Positions 1 through 12,867 are shown, counted from the first letter of the stretch. The stretch: DNA of 64,000 nt from Bigelowiella natans CCMP2755 (GCA_000320545.1 ADNK01000966.1:1-64000), one strand, 5' to 3'. Numbers and translations: made by a program. The notes: generated by a model from the sequence alone, not told the origin.

Positions 1-2
1 TG

Positions 3-195
3 CTCTTACGTATCCTGATAGAGTCAAAATCGTTCTCCATGCGGTACCGGCCAACCCTGTTTCAGGATCTATGTGCTGAATGCCGGCGACTGCAGCACGG
101 CGAGGAGGGTGGGGAGGAGAGTAAGGAGCGTGCAGAGGCGCTGCGAGTGCTGGATGCAGCCGTCGCTTGCGTGGCCGATTACAACGAACGACAAC
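3..195 (+). CDS. Partial exon, possibly the C-terminal part of a RhoGEF (DH) domain
   Basis: The left edge opens inside a reading frame that runs to a good donor (CAAC|GTAGTG) near 195. It encodes about 64 residues ending in an amphipathic helix (ALRVLDAAVACVADYNER) that resembles the last helix of DH domains. An upstream stretch (SMRYRPTLFQDL) loosely resembles the RY-LL motif of the preceding DH helix. The rest of the gene lies outside the window or is not resolved. The family call is a guess from helix pattern only; it could be any helical protein. Confidence 0.25.
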
Positions 196-700
196 GTAGT
201 GCCAGTCCAGACGACCATTCTCGCCCTTTCCGATTTTTTTTGTTGGTGTTTTGGTTAGTGCTGCGGTTTGTCCTTCTGTGGCGATGATGAGTTGTTTGCC
301 CGCAGAGAGAAACATAGCAAGTAGCTCGGTGTCCTTGATGATGATGAGGACGATGATGATGATGATGATGACGAATGATGGTGATACACGATCGTCATCA
401 TCGTTGGCGTCATCGTCTTCTGGCAAAATCCACTGCTGATTGACGTGGGATGTAGACACGATGAGAGCAACTTAAGAGATAAAACAGTGTTTGATGAGTT
501 ATTCCATTTCCTTCTCTTTGATTGAGCCGTATTTCATGACGTAAATGATGATAATGCCGACGATGATACCGCTCTAAACTTCCTGGCTCTGCGCGTTTTA
601 ACCCCTCAGTGGTAGTCGCATTGCAATACGCTCTCGGTTTGCTGAGGCAAGGGGCGGATGAGCATCTCTTAAATTCTATTTTAGTAACGTCGTTCTCATC

Positions 701-704
<4 letters not shown>

Positions 705-744
<40 letters not shown>

Positions 745-765
745 CATATTGTATTTGTGTTTCGA

Positions 766-794
<29 letters not shown>
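705..794. repeat. (TA)n and (GT)n microsatellites
   Basis: A perfect TA run (about 705-740) is followed after a short unique spacer by a GT run (about 768-794). The surrounding 200-1290 contains only weak open frames and a GAT/ATG run near 348-370. No convincing gene is seen there apart from the possible exon RFMRGALRLLNRDD at about 975-1036. Confidence 0.9.
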
Positions 795-796
<2 letters not shown>

Positions 797-1238
797 GTGT
801 TGATGACGTCTTTGTGGTAGAAGATAAGAGGAAACGAAGAGGAGCATTACTGATAACCACCACAGGCTGCACACGTCGATTATTACGTCATTCAGCACAC
901 GCCTGTCAGCCTTTGTCGCTTGCTCACAACCACAATAACAACAACACTGCTATTTCCTTCCCCAATGTGCAGAGGTTCATGAGAGGAGCTTTGAGGCTGT
1001 TAAATCGCGATGACGTCCTCCTCCTCTTAGGGTTGGTTGCTTCTGCAATTGCGAGCATCCTTAGTTGATTTCATCATCATGTGTGCTTTATTTACATGAA
1101 TTACGCGCATCGTCTTTGATGATTTCGAGGTGGTTCTCGAATGCCCCCCGCATAAAGTAGAAAGAGGGAGTCGATGTAGTTGGTTGCTGATGCAGTATTG
1201 TTGTCGTGCTCCTCAAGTGCGGGTTATGACTTTTACTG

Positions 1239-1275
<37 letters not shown>

Positions 1276-1376
1276 CATCCCTCCTCCCTGTAGGTATCTC
1301 GTCTCCTTGATGGACATTTATTCGCATTCAGAGGAAAAACAGGTAGGAGCTGCTGCAAATCTTGAAGCAAGCACAA

Positions 1377-1422
<46 letters not shown>

Positions 1423-1458
1423 AGTCCTCCTTCCCCCCCCCCCCCCCCCCCCCCCCCC
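1239..1458. repeat. (ACT)n, (CT)n and poly-C tracts
   Basis: An ACT triplet run lies at about 1239-1276, a CT run at about 1379-1420, and a run of 26 C at 1433-1458. The CT/C tracts sit inside the putative intron between the two candidate exons of this region. Confidence 0.9.
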
Positions 1459-1658
1459 TCCACATAAATAGAGCAATTTGTCGATGAGCTTATTCAGTAG
1501 TATAGGGAGAACATCTTCCATGTTGTGCACACATTTAGTTTGATTATTTTGGTATTTGCTTGACATATAGATCCAAGAAAACTATAGCGCACGCAAGGAT
1601 TCGCAGAAAGTGCAGAGCTCGAAATCGGCAAAGAACCTGCTGCCTTCAAGTGACAAGG
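1296..1658 (+). CDS. Two candidate exons of the same unresolved + strand gene
   Basis: Two short open segments have matching splice signals. The first (about 1297-1341) reads YLVSLMDIYSHSEEKQ before GTAGGAG. The second (1571-1658) starts after TATAG with IQENYSARKDSQK, is Ser/Lys-rich, and ends at AAG|GTGGGG. Joining them in phase 0 leaves the frame open. The intron between them would hold the (CT)n and poly-C tracts. No domain is recognised, and linkage to the exon at 3-195 is only an inference. Confidence 0.2.
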
Positions 1659-2250
1659 TGGGGTGATTCGCATCTCTTCAAGAAATAAAATGGGGGGAAA
1701 CAACTAAACGAACAAACACACACAGAAAGAAAAACAACACAGCTCAAAAAGTAGAGCAAAGTCCACACAAAGAATAAACGAAAAAAGGAAAAAAAAAAGA
1801 AAGTTCGTTCGATGATATAGCACCAAGATCGGGATCCCGAATTAGAAACGAACACAGCGATCACATTTATCATGATGCGATTGGCCAGAATACCTCTGGA
1901 TATCTCTCAGCAGCCCCCCTTACAATTTCTTGAAATTGTACGATATTTCCGTTGTATGTGCTTTTTACAACTATTTGTTATACACATGCGTGCTTAGATC
2001 TGCGAGTGGTTGAACGTGGTGTTAAACGCACATATGCTTCTCATCGCTACGGATCAGAGGGCTTCGCTTCTGCTTGAAAAGTGATAATAATTATAACAAT
2101 AACAACAACAACAACAACAATAACAATAAAAATAATACGCTTACTCTTTCGTCAGTTGTTTTAGAACAACATGGAAGGAGAAAGAAAAGCGGCTTGCTTG
2201 CGACTCACACACGCACACACACACACACACACACACATACATACACACTC

Positions 2251-2288
<38 letters not shown>

Positions 2289-3229
2289 AAACAATAAAAC
2301 ACATCATACTGGATAACATATCTGTTTAATGCTTTTCTCTACTATCATACCACTGCCACCACTACCCTCCTTCTCCTCGTCCTCCTCCTCCTCCTGGTAA
2401 AGATGCTTCGAGGTGCTTAAGAACTACTTGTCGATAAAGCCGACAGAGCTCTCAGGCATTCTACAGCTCATTGACAGGTTGCAGCATCGAATAATGAAAG
2501 AGTAAATTAAGGAATCTAGCGCATAAAAGATACCAATGAGGGCGTCTGCAATAGCAGTAATAGTGGTCCTTGTTGAAAATGTGTTTTTTGAAGAGAGTGA
2601 ATTACTATCACTAGGTTACGAAAGCAATCGTCCATGAAGATAGAGGCTGAAGTCCCTCGGTATGTGATGAGTGTGTGCTCGCGTGTGTGCGTGTGTATGT
2701 TGTGTGTCTATATCATCCACTGCCGTCTCATCCAAAGTGGGAATGCTTGCATCAGTACGCATCAGCTGTTTAGATCGATTATAATGTTATATAGACATAT
2801 TTATATACATATAATTTTTGTATAAATATGTATGTATTTCCTTCGCGAAGGCCTCTCCCTGAATCTGAACTTATTGTTGTGTCGTGGACGTCAGATATTC
2901 AATGGAGCTGGTCAAGCTTGGGATCTAGGGGCCTTTGATTGTTGCAAGAAGTACTTTTTCGGTCGCTCTCAGCTGTGCGAACGCGCTCCAAGACAAAGTT
3001 TGAGCTGCAGGATCTCTTTATGGGTCAACCTGGAAATATTGCATGTGGCAGGGCTGCGAACTAATATTGTTATTACGAACAGCTTATACAGCGAAGATCC
3101 TTTCGTGGCATGATTTCCGCTGATGCCGCTGAATGCCCCGGCATGCAATTGAGAAGCAATGATCTCATGCATTTTGTACAACGTAATGACAACGAATGAC
3201 CAGCATTGAGGGATCATGAGTTTCAACGC
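1659..3229. other. Region without a recognisable gene
   Basis: It holds an AAC/AAT run (2090-2130), (AC)n at about 2212-2236 and (GA)n at about 2252-2286. Open frames are short and repeat-driven, and no conserved motif is seen. If the left-edge gene continues to the right, its remaining exons should be here. Confidence 0.5.
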
Positions 3230-4177
3230 CCTCGATCCTGCTTCATGAACGCCGTTTTGCCATGCATGCATAGTTTCATTGCATTCACATGTCTAATCAT
3301 AGTTTGCCATGAAACGTCAAGCGTATAAGCGCACGCTACACGCACAATGCATGCTAGATTCATGTACGTGCAGCAGTATGATGCGCGCGCTACACGTACA
3401 ATGCATGCTAGATTCATGTGCGTGCAGCAGTAGGTCACTAGCGATTCGGAAGCAATGCTTCCCTCCAAGATCCCGCCCTGTTTGGAGGCACCATGTGTGC
3501 TAGTCAACCAGAAGTGAAAGCCTCCGCACTCTGTTTTGTGGACTGAAAAAAATCCTCCAGTTCGTTTCTTTGCGTTTCACACCATCGTTATCCACCAATT
3601 CGTCGATGTCTTCGGATTTCTCAAGAATGCAGCGAACAGAGAGGGTTCTCATTTTTTCATTCGCTCAATCATCTCAGATTCACTAAGCTGAGTGTAGCAT
3701 CTTGAACGACAATCCTTGATTTCTTCCATTCCCACGTTGGAAAATGATGCTTCATGCACATATGTGCAATTCCAGAATTGCTGCACGCGCACACGCGCAC
3801 ACGCACACATTTGCACAATAACGACTCCAGTGAGGGCCGTGCCAGTTAGTTCCATCTACTTGAGACGCGCCGCGCCGCATTGACAACGCATGTGATGTGG
3901 AGCGCGAGTACGGTGCAAGCCATCACGTTCATCACAACAATCGTGGTCAAGTGTGTCCATACTAGCATGGCACGTGAATCTGATGACGGTGCAATAATGA
4001 CGATGCAACGTACCATTATCGACACATAGCAAGCATGCATGCTGAACATGCATCAATGTCATATCTCCCAAGGACCATGGGAAGCCCGTATTGTCAAGGA
4101 AACGCTACCCGGCTCGATAGTTTGCAAGAGAGGTCAGAAAATATTAGGAAGCCCCATCGCGTTGCTCGCGGGCGCGA
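3230..4177. other. CATG/TGCA-rich island next to the dioxygenase 3' end
   Basis: This stretch is dense in CATG, TGCA, GCGC and CACGCAC words and has no coding signal. It abuts the stop codon of the minus-strand dioxygenase. It contains the 54-bp tandem repeat noted separately and is one of about ten islands of this type in the window. Confidence 0.6.
3334..3432. repeat. 54-bp-period tandem duplication
   Basis: A block of about 45 bp starting CGCTACACG and ending GCAGCAGTA occurs at 3334-3378 and again at 3388-3432 with only two differences. The core of each copy is ACAATGCATGCTAGATTC. Confidence 0.9.
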
Positions 4178-5329
4178 TCATTTACATAAATGCTCTCCAC
4201 ACCAGACTGGACAGTTTTCGGTGTGCTGAAAAACCAAAAAACTCTCTCTGAATGCTCTAAATTGGCAATGTGACAAGACGTTCGCAGAATCAAACGCATA
4301 CGAATTTGGTGAAGAATACCTCATTCTTCCTGAATCCGTCCGACTTGCACCAGATTATTAAATTTTGTCGAACCCCATTTTTTATGCTAGTAGCTGCATG
4401 CCGATGAGCTCCGAGGTGCAGCAGACCAAACCCTATCTTGTGCTTCACATATTTCTCTTCGTTCTTATGTGGAGGTATCTTTTGTATATATTTACACATA
4501 AACATACAGGTGTATTAACTTCATCATTCTTTAGTCGATGCCTTGAACTAATTCAACAAAGCTCTTGACACCACTCATTGAATCCCGAAATACGTGAAAA
4601 TGTGATTGAAAACTAATATTAGCATTGTTTAGTTTGTTGTTCTTCTTCTTCATCTTTTCTTTTTTATTTTCTTTTGGTGGCATGCCCGTCACAAATTTAA
4701 TTATTTCCTTCATATAGCCACCTGGTTACAACGTGAACACCGCACACCCCCAAAATAAAGTTCCCCGCCTTGGAAGTTTCTTCCCAAGCAGAGATTCAAT
4801 GTGATTTCTATTTTATTATTCACTGTAATGTAACTTTTTACATATTTTGTATTTTCGAAGGTCTGGTGTTACCACTATCGTCTCGATGAAAATTAAGATA
4901 TGTATCCTTTCCAGTTTCGTATTCGACTGTTGTTGGCATTATTCGATAATCAGATTGAGCGACCAGCTTGTCAGAGGTCAGTACTAAAGAGATTGAATCA
5001 AACCTAGAAATCCGTGATGGGAGTCAAGGCCATATTTCTTGGCAAACTCAGCACGATATAAGCGAGCGGCTAATGGCTGAATCACCGAAGAGACTAGATC
5101 TGACAACGCCTGAATTTTGGTGAAGGGAATCATGCAAGTTTCTCACGATCAACTTAGCTGATGATTATTGATGATTATTGCTCATGACCGTTTTGAAGCC
5201 AAAATGATCTAGAATTGCACCATAGTTGTTCATTGAGTTTGGCCGAACAATGTGTTTGCATGTTTTCTTACACCATTCTTGGAAGTATGCAACCTTATAT
5301 ATTTCATAATGACAATTACCAAACCGTCA

Positions 5330-5407
<78 letters not shown>

Positions 5408-6160
5408 ATATATAATCAATTATCAATCTAAGATCCGAGTTTTTTAATTACCTCATCAAGCAATCGGATTGCAAACTTTTCTTCAAGCATTGGGAAACGA
5501 AACACGCCGTCTAAAACTTCTTCCAAAGGCTGCTTACCAATAAACACGAAATTCATTGAGGTGTTGCTTGTTATCGGACCATTTTAGGAGGGGGAATAAA
5601 TACTTCTGGGATTTTCTCCTTTAACTCGTCCTTCTTCATATATTCCATCAGTTTAAGAAATCTCTGTGTACAATATTATATATCACAATTCTATAGAGAT
5701 GGCCAGGACAAGGCCTGTGAGAAAGAAGAATGATAAATTTTAACTGACATCGTCAAACTTCCATTTCTTCAGGTCGTATAGCTCTCGATCTTTCGGTTCG
5801 AATTTTTTCATAGCTTCAAAGTAGGATTCGATTGCCTTCTGACTCTGTGTTGAGCATCAGATAGACAATACACACACACACACACACACACACACATCAA
5901 CGCTGAAGAAGCCATTTGTATAAACCTAAAACTTACTTGCTTTTCAGCTCTAAGTCCAGCTATATATTTGAGTAGCTTTTCCTCTTTTTCCTAAGTGTCC
6001 GAAAAATGACGGTTGCCAAATTTATACTTTGAACAAAGCAAATCACCTGAGGAGGAAGAGATTGGTAGTATGGATAGGTTTCCTCCGCCTTTAACATTTC
6101 CTCCCATTCATCGTCAGTTAGGTCTTCAAGACGAAGTTTTCCATCTGTTTGCGCTGCCAT
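4178..6160 (-). CDS. 2-oxoglutarate/Fe(II)-dependent dioxygenase, OGFOD2-like
   Basis: Eleven exons give a 306-aa protein: 6160-6047, 5990-5937, 5844-5749, 5663-5580, 5529-5452, 5266-5189, 5109-5004, 4926-4873, 4807-4722, 4442-4320 and 4225-4178. Phases close exactly. The N-terminal half has the family signature RPNSMNNYGAILDHFGF and LDSHHGF. The double-stranded beta-helix carries the HxD iron ligands in NFHRDDS, then EITLNLCLG and GGELYFGGVR, the distal His in LGAHRHAA, and the 2OG-binding Arg in NGVRQNLIIW. A short Cys-rich tail (CPVWCGEHLCK) ends it. By family it should hydroxylate an unknown substrate using 2OG, O2 and Fe(II). No signal peptide or transmembrane segment is seen, so it is probably soluble. 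The start is the first ATG of an acidic leader (MAAQTDGK). Confidence 0.88.
5333..5404. repeat. (TA)n microsatellite in an intron
   Basis: A nearly perfect TA run of about 70 bp lies in the intron between exons 5 and 6 of the dioxygenase gene. A second intron of the same gene carries (CA)n at about 5868-5896. Confidence 0.95.
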
Positions 6161-6879
6161 CCGATTGGTCTCTTTGTTCGATGTGCTTGGTATTGTTCAG
6201 TGGTACAACCCAAAGTGGTGCTCTTGCTTAAAAGGAACTTTTTAGGCTGCGACAATCAAACTCCCATGTCGCCAATGCCAATTGCCCTATGTTTCTTCTG
6301 TACCGCACCCGAGATTGTCTCCTTTTAGGAGAGTTACAGGTAAGTTACGGGTATTATCTAGTGGAAATCCTGAAATCCTTCCTTAGGAAGGGTATTATGA
6401 AACCGTCCGACGTGTCCGAATGTGTCCGAAGATTATTCCTAGGAAATCCGCGGTAGGCAAATGTACACGCAGGCAAGCAGCGCCGATGAATGAACAAAAA
6501 ATTCAGAGGGAAAAATAATCATGGGATGCGGCTGATTTTTTGTGTCTCTCACCAACAGGGTGCTGACAAGTCCTTGCAACGAGTGTTGTTGAGGCTCTGC
6601 TGCGTGCAAATGCCTGTCTCCCATGTGGTTCTGGCGCATGTAGTTTTGATCAACGCTTTCTTCATTGTTCATTGTTCATAATCGGCCTTCTGCTTTTGCG
6701 GACAACTTTTTTGGATTTGCTGTGAATCATTTTGGACGATTGTCATGCAACAATTTGGAAATGCAGTCGATCATCAATTTTCTTTCTTTCTTTCTGTCTT
6801 TCTTTGCGACAAGGTCGAATCGACGCAGCAAATGGAGAAGGGACGACGAGAAATGCAACAACGAACAGGAAAAGAGAGA
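6161..6879. other. 5' flank of the dioxygenase gene, no gene seen
   Basis: This is upstream of the minus-strand dioxygenase start. It contains repeated GTGTCCGAA words (6408-6430) but no frame with recognisable protein features. The promoter is expected here, but no defined element can be named. Confidence 0.5.
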
Positions 6880-7691
6880 AAGCAGAGAACCTTGCTTCGG
6901 CCACAGTGTTGGAAGCTGTCACCCTCTTTGCATTGTGGAGTGCATGTCCCCTGTGCGCACACAAACGCAATGATGGACCACTGCATCGATCGATCGACGA
7001 CGTGGGCCAATTGCCACCACCACTGTGAGCCTCAGAAGCGTGCGTGCATGCAATGCTCGCGCACGCAAGAATCTGGTGACAAGAATTCGATCGCACAGTC
7101 GTTCAAACACGAACCAGCACACGCACGTGGCCAGGCTAGCGGGCGGCCACGCCCACAGTGCATCGCGGCACTGGTCAGCAGTGACCTGCGTGCAAGTGTG
7201 CACACTTCACGCAGTGTTTGCCGTTGAAGTTTGCCCTGCGACTGCACAAAGCACAGCGCACATGCTAGCATGTGTGCACGTGCTGCAGGTCAGAGCATCC
7301 ATTGCATGTTGTGCTGCAGCTGCGTTCATGCTCGCTCAATGAGCTGCAAGCGGGACGTCACGAGCAACGGGCGCAATCGCGGGCGGAATGACAACAATGA
7401 CATTGCCATTGCAAAAATGAAACACCATGCACGTCGTGCGATGGATGTGGAAGAAACTGACAAAACACAATTCAAGCGCTGCGACGCTGATCGATCATGC
7501 ACTCATGTTTGCGCCGAGCGCAGATGTGATTTCTCAAATTGTCACTCTGATGTGGACTGCAAAGCAGACACAGCATGTGCTGTGCTGCACACAGTGCATG
7601 CATCGCATCACGCACACACGTTGTGTCTGTTGCATGCACAACGCTAACAAGTATGTTGATACGCACAAAGCTACATGTGTGCTAGAGTGTG
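6880..7691. other. CATG/TGCA-rich island next to a gene 3' end
   Basis: It is rich in TGCATG, GCACGC and CATGCA words. Frames are open on both strands, as expected from composition, but show no domain. It directly adjoins the stop of the coiled-coil gene at 7692. Confidence 0.6.
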
Positions 7692-10640
7692 TCAATCATC
7701 CAGATCATCGTCTCCTAGCTCGTCGTCAAAGTCCTTGAGAACCGATGACAGTCGCAAGAACTCCTTCTTGTGCTTTTTTATCTGGTTCACGTGAGCTACT
7801 CCCACTCGTTTTGCTGACGAAGGTCTTTTTGACTCTTTGAATTCGCTTTTCGCACTGGCATGATCAGCGTCAGTGAGGGTCTCATCGTCTACCCCTTCCG
7901 CCTTTTCTTGTACTTCCTCATGCACAATCTCATCTTCTATCGTAAAATCATTATCATCTTCCCATAGCTTGTTCTGCACCGCCTCTAAATGCTTGCCAAC
8001 CATCTTGAACATTTCGAAATCGGCTTTGCATGTTGTGCTTTGCCCCACCGCCCTGATGAGACCCAGGTTTTTCATGCGGCGAATACGAGGGTCGAGGATC
8101 TCTTGGATCCGACGCATTAATTTAACCTAATGATGTGTGTGATGTTTGTTGCTGAAACTGGATGCCATATTACATTCTCATGGAGAGATCGAAAATTCTT
8201 CTGCATGCATTCATTTATTCGTTAACTTGTTCTAAAGTCTCTTCATGGTCTCACGATATCAATGGATAAATCATTGAAATAACAGTGATGCAGCACAAAG
8301 AATCAGTATGCGTTCTCCTGCTACCTGTTGATCGATGATGCCTTTCATCATTTCCCCCCGAGATTTACATCTTTTAAGCTCTGACCTTAAGGTATTCTGC
8401 TCGCTCTCTAGCCCTTGAAGGTGGAGAGAGACGTCTCTAAACTTATTTTCTAAACATGTGACATCTTTTTGCATGGTCCCGAATGCCTTGTGTGCTTCAA
8501 GTGTCTGTGTTATGAGAGAAAAAGCGTACTTAATTGCAGAGGCTAGGCCTCCAGAGTAACAAGATCGAAATAACGTTTGTTCATCATAGGCAGAGCTCAT
8601 TGATGTTTCAGCATGCCCCTCCTTATTGTGAGAGATTATGATGCGGTTTTGTAATTTGCGCTATATTGCATGAGGCTTATACCGCACTTAAAAAACACGC
8701 ACACACACGCGCGCGACACATGCACGAGCGTGCGCACGCACACAAACGCACTTACCCCGTCTCGACGAAGACTATCTAGTCTGGCCAGCTTTAAAGATGT
8801 TGTGTGTAATTCCTTTTGATACTGCATTCTTAAATCCATCATATCGTTTTCCTCTTGGAGCATTAGTCTAATAATAATGATTCCGCCATAAGTTAGCGCA
8901 TGTATGCATGCATGTAAGTAGAATTAATAACGCCATGTTAGGGTTCAGATCATCTTTACGATTTCGTCCTCGCGCATGTATTTGGCTTTGCTTTGCCTCC
9001 CTCGTGCTGAGCAGACACATTCAAGCAGCATTTAAACTACATGCACACAAACACGAAATCATATAGGCGATATTTATATAAAATTTACGTTTTGCGTGTT
9101 GCGTGTGCAAAACGGGATATGGATCAACGACATACCTCTTCCTCCATTTCGCCGCCGTCTTTTTTATCTGGTTCAGTCCTTATCGTCCTTTGTAAAGCAA
9201 TGGCTTTGTCGATCTCCGCCAAGCTTTCAGCATAGATTTCAATTTTTTGAATAAGATCATAGCGCTGTTTTTCATAGTCTGCTCCAAGCTGCTGTTGCAG
9301 CTGCTGTCTCTCCTGACTCCTCTCGGAACCATCCGAAAGTAATAGCAAGTCTTGTTTTGAAATGTTTGACTTTGCCGAGATTAGATCTAAAATATCGGTG
9401 ACAGGGCGTGTACTTGCCCCTAATGGAGAAATGACACTGTTTTGTGACCTTTTTTTCCCGGCTGGTGATGATAACGGCCAAGGAGATGATTTAGCGCCGC
9501 TGTTTTGTAAGCTTGGACGCTGAAGGGTGGCACCGGGTTCGAGCCCGTTGTCAACATGTTCTGCCAGAAACGCTGGCGTTTGGGGGATACCTCCTTCCAA
9601 ATCTGTAATGGGGTTTGAAAATTCCTCTTCCTCCTCCTCTCCGTCATCCCCGACATCCTCTCTACTATAGCCAGTCTTTCTCAAAGGCACAGATGAAGCT
9701 AATACACTGACTGCTGCCTTGAATTGCTGGAGATCAAGTGCAACCCCGCCGGCATTATCTGTCTCAGGAGCAAGACGAAGGATTATGCTTCTAGCTGCAT
9801 GTGGCTTTAATTGCAGGTTTAGGCGGCGCCCTGCCTCCAGGACCGCCTGGGTGGCTCCCTCCTCGTCAAGAGTTCGACGTCGGCAGGAGAAACCGCGGAA
9901 TACTTTCGCGATGGTGCTATCTGGAGAGGCACGGTGATGCAAAATTGATGAGGAATTCGACCAACACAACGGAGAGGAGAGATCTGACGAGACAAGGGGT
10001 CAGGAAAAACAAAGCACCTTCCATCCAAAGCGTGTTGGGGCGGGGGAACAAGTCCGTTGGTCCGGCCAGGCACAATGTTTGTACAAATTATGAGCGGTAT
10101 CAAATAAGGCATGTCGCAATCTCAAAATTCCCCTCCCCGTCGTTGTTCCGTGCTGTAACGACCCCTACCCCTGACAAATCAGGAATAGTTTTGCCTAAGG
10201 AAAAATGCACGAACAACACAAAAAACAACAGAGCAACTGAGCATCGGAGAACAGAACCGAACAGCACACACACACACACACATACAAAGGGGCCGCGAGC
10301 GAGCCGGCGCATGGTGTCCGGCACCTTGCCGTGCAGACTTCGTCCAGGACTCAGCAGCGGCTGCCACGGGTTCAACAAGGCTCCCGCCTCCCTCCTCTTG
10401 GCCCTTCTTTCTATCTCTTTCGTGCTCATGCGCTCCTTGCTTGCCGATGGGGAGGTTGCGTTCGTGCGGGCCACCAGGAAGGTAGTGCCTCACCTTGAGC
10501 AGCCGCCGACGCTTCCACTCTTTCTGATTGTTTGCGCGCGATTGTTCTCTGAGCAAGATGTAATGCTGTCTCAAAGCAACGGGAGCCAAGAAGGACGGAC
10601 TACCCCGATCTGGATGATGATATCGTGAACCAGGTTTGCA
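7692..10640 (-). CDS. EF-hand-like coiled-coil protein, N-terminus unresolved
   Basis: Four joined exons are well supported: the large exon ending at about 9136 (start near 9958), 8851-8756, 8504-8325 and 8126-7692, all in phase. The large exon begins with a helix-loop-helix pair resembling degenerate EF-hands (TIAKVFRGFSCRRRTLDEEG, then IILRLAPETDNAGGVALD), followed by an acidic linker and coiled coil. The later exons are heptad-rich (SLKLARLDSLRRDG, CLENKFRDVSLHLQGLESE), and the tail is Lys/Asp-rich, ending DDELGDDDLDD. Further upstream, 10630-10492 (ALRQHYILLREQSRANNQ) and about 10455-10290 (ERMSTKEIERRAKRRE) look like 5' exons, but their phase to the large exon could not be closed. Function is unknown; a cytoskeletal or ciliary role is possible. 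Confidence 0.6.
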
Positions 10641-11340
10641 GCCGCCGCCTCCTTTGCACAATAGGCGTTCAACTGATGAGCTTATGCCGATGGTCGATGA
10701 TATTTTACAGATTGTATCCTTGAGTGATCTCCCACCACGGCAAATAGGGTAGATAGTAGTATTACAGCTTGATCTCCGTCTAAAATTGGTTAATAATCCA
10801 CATCAACCACGGTAGCTTCATGATGATGGCCTATGGAGAAGCTGCCAAGTCCCCGTTGCATAATCAACACGGAGCGGTAAATTTTATTTAAAATTGAATC
10901 AACAAATGCACTGCGAGCGACGTGCTGACCGACAATTGACGTGTATGGTTGATTTAGGTCATCGTAAAAAATGGGGAGGTGATTGCCAAAGGGTACTTAC
11001 TACATCGTCAATCCCTCTTCATAAAATCCTAACTAGCAAATATTAATTCTTTCTGTTATTTTCCTTCCCTCAGACACAATCGAATCCCTTGCTTCACGCA
11101 AAAAGCTAGTTACACCCGTCATGCGGAGGAGGTACTATTGCCCCCCCCCCCCCCCTCTCCCTCCGCATGAGAAAGCTATGTACAGTTCTACCATTCCAGT
11201 ATGTTTCCTCTGTATTATCTCGTTAGGTTGCCTTGCGCAGCTGCCCTCCTCATCAACTCAGGGATGCAGATTTGTACGTCGTGAGGTTGTTCTCGAGCTC
11301 ATTTTTTACGTGTCATCATATCCACAAATAATCACTATCA

Positions 11341-11373
<33 letters not shown>

Positions 11374-11579
11374 TGTTGCACTGAGGCACGGAACGTAAAT
11401 GTAGGAAAGGGCGAGTGGAGGATGGTTATCCCGACATTCAAATCTCAAAGCCGTGCCAGGTGTTTTTTTTTCATTGATGGTGGCAGGGGACAGAAGGGAA
11501 AACAATTTTCGTCCTCTACTTTGCCTTCCTAAGTTCCGAGAAAGAGTGACGCGCCCAAGTGAATCGTATGTGCTAAAAA
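10641..11579. other. Intergenic stretch without a gene
   Basis: This lies upstream of the coiled-coil gene. It has a poly-C run near 11141-11155 and an ATC run near 11341-11371. Open frames follow these repeats and show no protein-like composition. Confidence 0.5.
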
Positions 11580-12441
11580 TTATTTAATAGGCATGCTCGC
11601 GACTCATCAAGGCTTACATAAAGAAGGTAATAGTTCTTTCTGAATGTTGGTTTTCCGCACCTCTGAAACGTTCGAACCACATTGTTTCTATCCTCCATCC
11701 AGTACGGTCTTCGCCACACTTACTTCAGCATAAACACACTCATCGACGTTGACTCTCACGCACTTCCTATACTGCGTACAATCAATGTGGAGGAGAAACG
11801 ACCATCGATTACTCCGATCCGTCGTATTGCTAGATTTTTGTGTTCCCGAACGGCTAAGGATGAACCCAAATCTTTTACACTAATTAAATGAAAATGGGAG
11901 AAGTAAATGTGTCTTGCGCCGCCAACGTTATGCCATCAATCAGAGTCAGGCGCAGCTAGTAGTCTACAGTCCTGATGGACACGCTCATCCGCTCTTTCTA
12001 GTATATGCGCAATGAACACTGAGCGATGCGAGACTGTGCCGGCATTTTTCTAAAGAAATGCCCCAGCTGTATTAATAAGACTGACTGGCTAAATGCAATC
12101 ATCATATTGAAAGCGCTGCCACCATCCTGGTGCCGTGCATGTCTTACATGTACGCGTATGACTGCGACATGGCAAACACGCTGTAGCTTAGCATAGCTAT
12201 ATTGTGTGAGTGCGTGGTGATCGCCATCCTTTCGTATCATGCTGTCGATCGAACCGACAACGCATGAACTAGAGCTTTACACGAGCCTTTCAAATGCGAT
12301 AGCATAGCAAACACGTTCCATGTAAATACGCGCGTATCATTAGGCTACATCAGCGGGAAGCAGCACATGCCAGATGCATGCCGCAAACAAGTCCTAGCAA
12401 TCGTTAGCTTAGTACTTATAGTCTAAGTTCGGTGCCCACCG
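11580..12441. other. CATG/TGCA/AGCATAG-rich island at a gene 3' end
   Basis: It has the island composition (GCATGTC, TAGCATAGC, CATGCC, CGCGTAT) and adjoins the terminal exon of the minus-strand gene ending at 12442. No gene is seen in it. Confidence 0.5.
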
Positions 12442-12867
12442 CTAGACGGTGATATTCAGCATGGCAGCTTCTTTCTTCTTTTCATGCTCCTCTCGGATCA
12501 GGGCGATTTTTTCCTTTCTCCGCTTCCTTTCCAGAATGAAACGTAAATTTTCTTCCTCGTCCACATATACTTTCTCGATGTTCATATGGCATATTTCCGA
12601 TGCCATGTACTTGCCAACGCGAATGCCTTCGCGGATATCTGAAAATGATAGTACAATGATTTCATTACCTTGTACTCGTTACTAAATACACACACACATA
12701 CACACACACGCACGTACACACCCAAACACGCCCACACAGAAATGCACGCTTTATAATTTCATATCATCTTACTGACTCATGTCGGAATTTCGCATCACTT
12801 TGCGTATGTTGTCAGCTTTCTGCCAATACCTGTCCATCATGGAATTGTCATGGTGTGTTGTTGACTC

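Noticed and set aside
3334-3432. Possible CRISPR-like repeat pair.
   Set aside because: Only two copies with conserved sequence throughout and almost no spacer; it is a simple tandem duplication in a eukaryotic genome.
4531-4713. An open frame in the dioxygenase gene between exons 4807-4722 and 4442-4320 considered as an extra exon.
   Set aside because: Including it introduces a stop in the required phase, while direct joining keeps the frame and the conserved order of dioxygenase motifs.
6665-7700. Overlapping open frames of 80-160 codons on both strands.
   Set aside because: They follow island composition rich in Cys, His and Ala codons and show no domains or splice structure.
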